Positions 59,250-64,000 of a stretch of DNA of 64,000 nucleotides are shown here, one piece after another; position 1 is the first letter of the stretch; the number at the start of each line of letters is the position of its first letter. The notes beneath the pieces were generated by a model. The model made no database searches. It worked only from the letters and a program-made list of their open reading frames with translations, and was not told the origin of the DNA. The DNA is from Neogale vison (lineage: Eukaryota; Chordata; Mammalia; Carnivora; Mustelidae), in contig NC_058095.1 of the NCBI RefSeq assembly GCF_020171115.1, positions 91,130,001 to 91,194,000 on the forward strand, written 5' to 3'. The position numbers and the translations under genes are program-made.

Positions 59250-61026
59250 TTTTTTTTTAAAGGATAAAATAAGTTTTTATTTATAGTCTTATAGAAAAGG
59301 GGAAAGACTTAACTTGCAAGACAGTTCTTGGGCAGTATGTACAACGTACCTTTTACTTCCACGTGAGGGAATCAAACATGGACTGAGACTACACAGTACA
59401 TGCTGGAAATCAGCAAATGCCAGGAATGGAGTAGGAAAAAGACAAAGAAATATGGCCTACACACAAAAACCCCTTCACCGGGATCTGCTGACAGAAGCCA
59501 GCCTCAGGGCTGGTCACACACTGGGATCGGGTTCCAGGACAGGTAGCAGGGGAGTGGGGTGAGGGTGGGGAGGGGTCTGCTCTGGGGGACAGGTTTAGTA
59601 TCCGGTCAATTGCTCTTAGTATTTACATACAAAATCAGTTAGCTCTGTTTCTTAGAAATGCACAAGGAAAGAAATGAAAATCTGATCATTGCTTTATGAA
59701 TTTGCCACTTTGCAATACCGACATCATCAGAAATAGAGACAAGTCACTCAGATACAAGTTTCAGTAGCAGGAAAGTATATCAAAACATTGTCACTGGCCC
59801 CTAATCCAAAACCTCTCCCTGACCTGATCCTCCCTCCTTGTCCCACCCCTTACCCTCCCTTGGCGGCTACCATTTCACTGCTGCCTGCTGTCCCCCACAC
59901 ATACCACACGAGTGTCATGCACCACCCCGAGGCTGGCTGAGAGAAGCAGGAGTGAAACAGGCCGATGACAGTGCTGCAACTCTGTCCCCATTTGTTTTTA
60001 TACCACAGAATTCTTCAAGGATCTAGCCTTTCAATAGGAAGGTAAATAGCTTTTTAGAAGAAAAAAAAATCCTCAAAAAATAGGGGGATTAATTCTGATG
60101 ACTCCAAACCAGTCATCTTCTTAAAGTAGAGCAGTCCACAGATTCACCAAGTCTATCAAACGGAGGTGAGGGGGGCCCCTGGAGGAAAGGCCTGTTAGGG
60201 GCAGGAGTCCTTGGGGCATGTGCCGGGGGTGAGGAGGGGGGCGGCAGTGGAGGAGCTGGCAGCCGGTCGGAGGCCCGGCCATCTGTCCTCCAAAACAAAA
60301 GCTGCCAAGTTGGGGTGTCTTGGTTTAAAAATTCCTGGTGGGGACAGAGAATCCTTGCAGGGAAACATAAAAAAAAAAAATTGTTGAGATGGGGGAGGAG
60401 AATGAGAGCTGTTGTCCAAGAGCTTCCATGTGAAGATCAAGTTTGAGAAAAAAGAGGGGGAAAAAAGTCTCTTAAATGATGGGAGGATTCTAGGGAGGAG
60501 CTGACAGGTGACTGGGACCATGGAGGAGATGGTCCTTAGCTGGAGCTTAGCTGTCTCCATCTGCAGCTCCTCCCTGCTCTGGGGCTCCGTGCCTGCCCCC
60601 AAACCAGAGTCAGAGCCTTGGGCAAAGACAGAGATGGCACTGCCCTTGGCATTGGGGTAGAAGCTGTTGTCTGAGGAGGGGTGGTTGGCCAAGTTGGGTA
60701 CTGCACCTCACCGTCTCCATCGCATGGACTTGTTGCTCCAGAGGAACATCCTGCTGTGAGGTCATCAGTGTCTTCCTGGTGTGTGTGGTTTTTCCTTCAC
60801 ATTTCCTGGATGTCCTCTGTGGCTTTGTCTAGGACTTGGGCCCGGGACGCCTTCTGTCCTTGGAGTGACAGGTACTGAGTACCGCAAACTGGGAAAGCTT
60901 TCTTAATGTGCTCCCTATGTTTTCATTCTGGGAAATTATGATGAGCGGGCTTGTCAGCCATAGATTGAAACCTCGGTTGCTCTTTGTCACTCTCCATCTC
61001 AAGGTCATGTCGTCCTTATGGGTCAT
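59250..61026 (-). pseudogene. MAX: Processed pseudogene of MAX (bHLH-Zip factor)
   Basis: MAX is the obligate partner of MYC and MXD proteins. Reading the minus strand from 61026, fragments match MAX in order: an ESD-EQPRFQS acidic start, AHHN and a decayed basic region, LQGQKASRAQVLDKATEDIQ of helix 2, RKNHTHQ of the zipper, then PSSDNSFYPNAKGSAISVF and EPQSREELQME near the C-terminus. There are no introns. A long 3'UTR-like segment ends in AATAAA (59281-59276) and a terminal A run (59258-59250), as expected for an L1-mobilised retrocopy. It lacks the nine-residue insert of the longer isoform. Lesions include TGA at 60925-60923 and 60799-60797, frame shifts and a rearranged zipper. The 5' limit and target duplication were not resolved. 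Confidence 0.87.
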
Positions 61027-61111
61027 TTTCTAGGGTTCCCTCCCAAGGATGGGGGGCACCTCCCTGACAAAAAGCCCAGTCCCCCCACACACTCACTCAC
61101 TCAATTGTGCA

Positions 61112-61144
61112 TGCACGCACGCACACACACACACACACACACAC
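61112..61144. repeat. (CA)n microsatellite with CG-CA start
   Basis: Run of CA units that begins with gcacgcacgcac and becomes pure CA. It lies about 90 bases beyond the 5' end of the MAX pseudogene. Confidence 0.95.
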
Positions 61145-62944
61145 AACATGGACAAGAACCACCTTCTCAGTCTAGTCAGCAGGTACTTATGAAGTGCCTA
61201 CTGTGTGCAGACACTGGGGTCCATTCAGACTCTTCTCTTTGAGGTTCCTGGTCCCTGTTCAAGGGACACTGGACAAAATCTCCCATCCTTGAAAGGCCCA
61301 AGTTGCTCTCTGGGGGCCTGAGTTGACCAGGAAGGCCTCAGCCAGTTAGCAGGGGAGAGCAAGATACTAAGGCTTCTTAATCCCTCAGACCCCTCTCTCT
61401 CCTCAAAAGCTAGAACCCTCTGAAATAGACATTTCTTGCTCTGGAAAAGTCCTCTGGTCCTACGAACTAGAAAGACTTATGACTGGGAGATGCCATCCGA
61501 AAGCGGCTGAGATCTCTCCAGTGTGAAGGTGGTATGAAATGAGTTTTATGCCTCCAAATGTCCCTTATTCTTTCTCCTCAAAGTGACAAGATCTTCATTA
61601 GGCTTCAGCCCAGGGGAAAACTCAAGAATAAACCAACTGCCAATGCCACGGGGCTCTAGAATTTCAAAAGTGTCACAGCCATCAGCTAGACCGAGGATAG
61701 CCATGTAAAGTTGTTGCCAATGTAGAGCACTTGAGAATGGCAAGGAGTGCTGTTAATATGCGCACTGAACAACCACCAGAAACCCAGACCATCCTGGGCC
61801 AGCTGAGAGGTATGGTCACTCACTCTAGATTGGAGTTCCTCAGAAACGAACTGCAATGGAGAAATTTGGTTCCCCGTCAGCCGTCTCAGGATGTGACTCA
61901 GAACTCATGCTAACTGAGAGGAATCTTTCCTAGACAGGCCCACTCCCTTTTTCCAGAACACACGGCAGGAGAGCCTCCCCAAATGAGGCTGGGGTGGGCC
62001 ACTTTAGAGAGCCACCCTGAGGGACCTCGAAGGCAGAGAGGGACACGGAAAAGATGCACGCAGGTCTCCTGTGAGGAAATCGCATCAATGCTGGAAACTT
62101 AGGGGCTCTTGAAAATATGCTGGCCAGAAGGAGGAAATTCTTGTAGTCAGTGAGGTTCAGAACACAGGCCTCCGCTCCACACTGACACTTTTCTAGAAGG
62201 TCAAAAATGTGTTTGGGCTTTGTAGCTGGTTTAGAGGAAGTTTCAGGCTCTGAGATTGAACTTTCCAGGCTCCCGTCTCTTGTTTCCATGTGGTGATGCG
62301 TTTACAGACTGTATTTTTAGAAGAAGATATTTGAAAATGGGAAGGCATTCATGACAGTGGAGTGACTCAGCCCTCATTGGCCGTGCCTCTGTTCTGGATG
62401 CCTTGGGATGGGATGGCATTCAGGACATGAGTGGGACTCAGAAGGTCCCAGCCTGTTACTATGAAGTGAGTGGAACCTAAACATTTTAACCAAGAGGCAG
62501 GCTCCCCAGTAGACCGGAGGCAGGGATACACTAGAATCCAGACTTACCCACGGGGCTGGAATGGAGCCGACCTGAAGTGTCTCAGCTCCCATCTGAGCGT
62601 GAGTGTCCAGCAGATCATATGCGTATGCGCCCTTCTCAAGTGAAAACCTTCCAGATCTGCTCAGCTATACACCCAACCAATAAGTGTCCTCTCTTCTTTA
62701 AGTACTGCAGTCGTGAGATGCGTCACGCTGCTCTCGGCAGAAGAGGGTAGCCCTGCAGAAGAGCTGGTTGCTTTGGACAAGGGTGGGTGTGGGCTGATCC
62801 TCTAGGCTGAGGGCATGGCACCAGGGAACAACTGGCTCTACCTTTTTTTGTCTCTAAAAACTGAAAAGGAAAACCCAGGGAGACCAAGAGAATAGACTTG
62901 ATAATTAATTCTTACAACTAAAGATAGCTATACTAATAATAGCG

Positions 62945-63130
62945 TTCATGGTAATAATTACTGGGCACAGTAGCCAACATTTACTGAACATGCTTAAATG
63001 CAGGGTTTTAATGAATTCTCACGATAACCCTCTGAGGTTGGTATCATTGTCCCATATTTTAGATGGGAAACAGGCAGAGAGAGGCTATGTCACTAACCTG
63101 ATCTCCAACTGCTGGAAGTGGACCTGGGTA
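62945..63130 (-). mobile_element. MIR SINE, diverged, antisense
   Basis: Contains 'ataaccctctgaggttggta', 'gtcccatattttagatggga' and 'ggcagagagaggctatgtca', the reversed MIR core. Confidence 0.7.
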
Positions 63131-63329
63131 GACCCAGCCTCCTTGGCAGGACATAATGGCCGTGGGTCAGATGGGAGTGTCCTTGGGCTCCCACCACCAA
63201 ATCCCATGGCTTTCCCTCTGCTTCTTCCCGTCCTTCCCGTTTCTGACTGGTGAGAAAGGAAGAGGCACAGCTTACCAGTCTGATGGTCTATCCTCCTGGC
63301 CTGGCTCTGTCTTCAGCCTTTCCCTCCCT

Positions 63330-63740
63330 TACAGGTCCTTCCCATCACAAAGAAATATATGCAAGTCTCTCAGGGAAAAGAACCGAAAACTAAACCCTCT
63401 TCTTGGAGCCCATTCCCTTCCACCTCCTCTTCTTTCTACCCCCTACCACTAAACTTCTAGAAAAATTTGTTTGGGTTCTCTGTGTCCACTTCATTTCCTT
63501 TTATTCCACAACCTGCTATAACCTCTATTCTGCCCCATCCGCATCCCCTCTCCACCAATAACCTTACACCCTACCCAGCGTCCATCTCTGTCTCTACTGT
63601 ACTTGCCTTCTTGAAGATTCCATCCCTGTTGGCCACTCTTTCCTTATTGAAGGGCTCCCTCCCTGTGACTTCCCTCCTACCACCTTCTTTTAATTTCCTC
63701 CTGTTCCTCTAGCCTCCCCTTTGTTGGCTTTATAGGCTCT
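63330..63740 (+). mobile_element. Possible LINE-2 ORF2 remnant
   Basis: CT-rich text with 'cacttcatttccttttattc', 'tgttggccactctttcctta' and 'ctccctccctgtgacttccc' resembles a decayed L2 ORF2 segment. Low-complexity composition makes this uncertain. Confidence 0.4.
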
Positions 63741-63757
63741 ATCCTTTCTGCCTACCT

Positions 63758-64000
63758 GTGATGGTTAATTTTATTTGTCAACTTGATGGGCCCATGGGAT
63801 GCCCGGACATTAGATTAAGCATCATTCTGGGCATTACTGTGAGGGAGTTGGCCTTCTAGAAAAGGGTCAGGATCAGATTAACATGTGAATCAGTGGATGG
63901 AATAAAGCAAATGGCCCTCCCAATGTGGTGGTCCTCGTCTAATCCACGAAAGGCCTAACTAGACAAACAGGCTGAAAAAGGGAATTTGGTATCTCTGCCT
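63758..64000 (+). mobile_element. ERVL-type LTR (MLT2-like), cut by window end
   Basis: Opens tgatggttaattttatttgt, then caacttgatgggcccatg and 'cctcgtctaatccacgaaagg', typical of an old ERVL LTR. No coding sequence is visible. The element runs off the window. Confidence 0.6.

Overview
The window is nuclear DNA from a mammal of order Carnivora, most likely a caniform of the arctoid group (mustelid-like). The evidence is about twenty tRNA-derived carnivore SINEs (SINEC/Can-SINE), with the head GGGTGGCTCAG, a CT-rich middle and an AATAAATAAAATCTT tail, plus a near-full-length carnivore-type LINE-1. The 'cctacttgtgatctctgtctgtcaaat' style of SINE tail suggests musteloid or pinniped rather than dog, but that is an inference. 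There is no prokaryotic, viral or CRISPR content.

The main gene content is an intron-containing copy of the deubiquitinase gene USP12, split between the two strands. Exons equivalent to USP12 3, 4, 5 and 6 lie on the minus strand (17010-16796, 8252-8023, 2615-2539, 2421-2338). Exons 7, 8 and 9, the stop codon and a long 3'UTR lie on the plus strand (33120-33317, 35904-35982, 37310-37411, poly(A) signal near 39932). Each exon appears once, every visible splice site is canonical, and the phases would match if the arms were collinear. The simplest reading is one inversion with a breakpoint between 17 and 33 kb, or a scaffold misjoin. The copy also has a one-base insertion in exon 3 just after the catalytic Cys box and several replacements in a protein that is almost invariant in mammals. 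I therefore call it a duplicated, inverted USP12 pseudogene. Exons 1 and 2 were not found by eye.

Layout: 1-17 kb is the minus-strand arm with introns full of old repeats. 17-25.8 kb is SINE-rich DNA upstream of exon 3. 25.85-32.52 kb is a plus-strand LINE-1 with 5'UTR, ORF1 and ORF2, both ORFs broken. 33.1-40 kb is the plus-strand arm. 40-45 kb holds a MIR, a Tigger-type element, SINEs and an old antisense LINE-1. 45-59 kb is intergenic with ancient L2, MIR and MER5-like repeats. 59.25-61.03 kb is a decayed processed pseudogene of the bHLH-Zip factor MAX on the minus strand. 61-64 kb has L2 and MIR remnants and ends inside an ERVL-type LTR.

No gene in the window is convincingly intact. The most useful observations are the split USP12 copy, the MAX retrocopy and several nested SINE insertions with readable target-site duplications. 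Comparisons with USP12, USP46, MAX and repeat families rest on recall of those families; no alignment was run.
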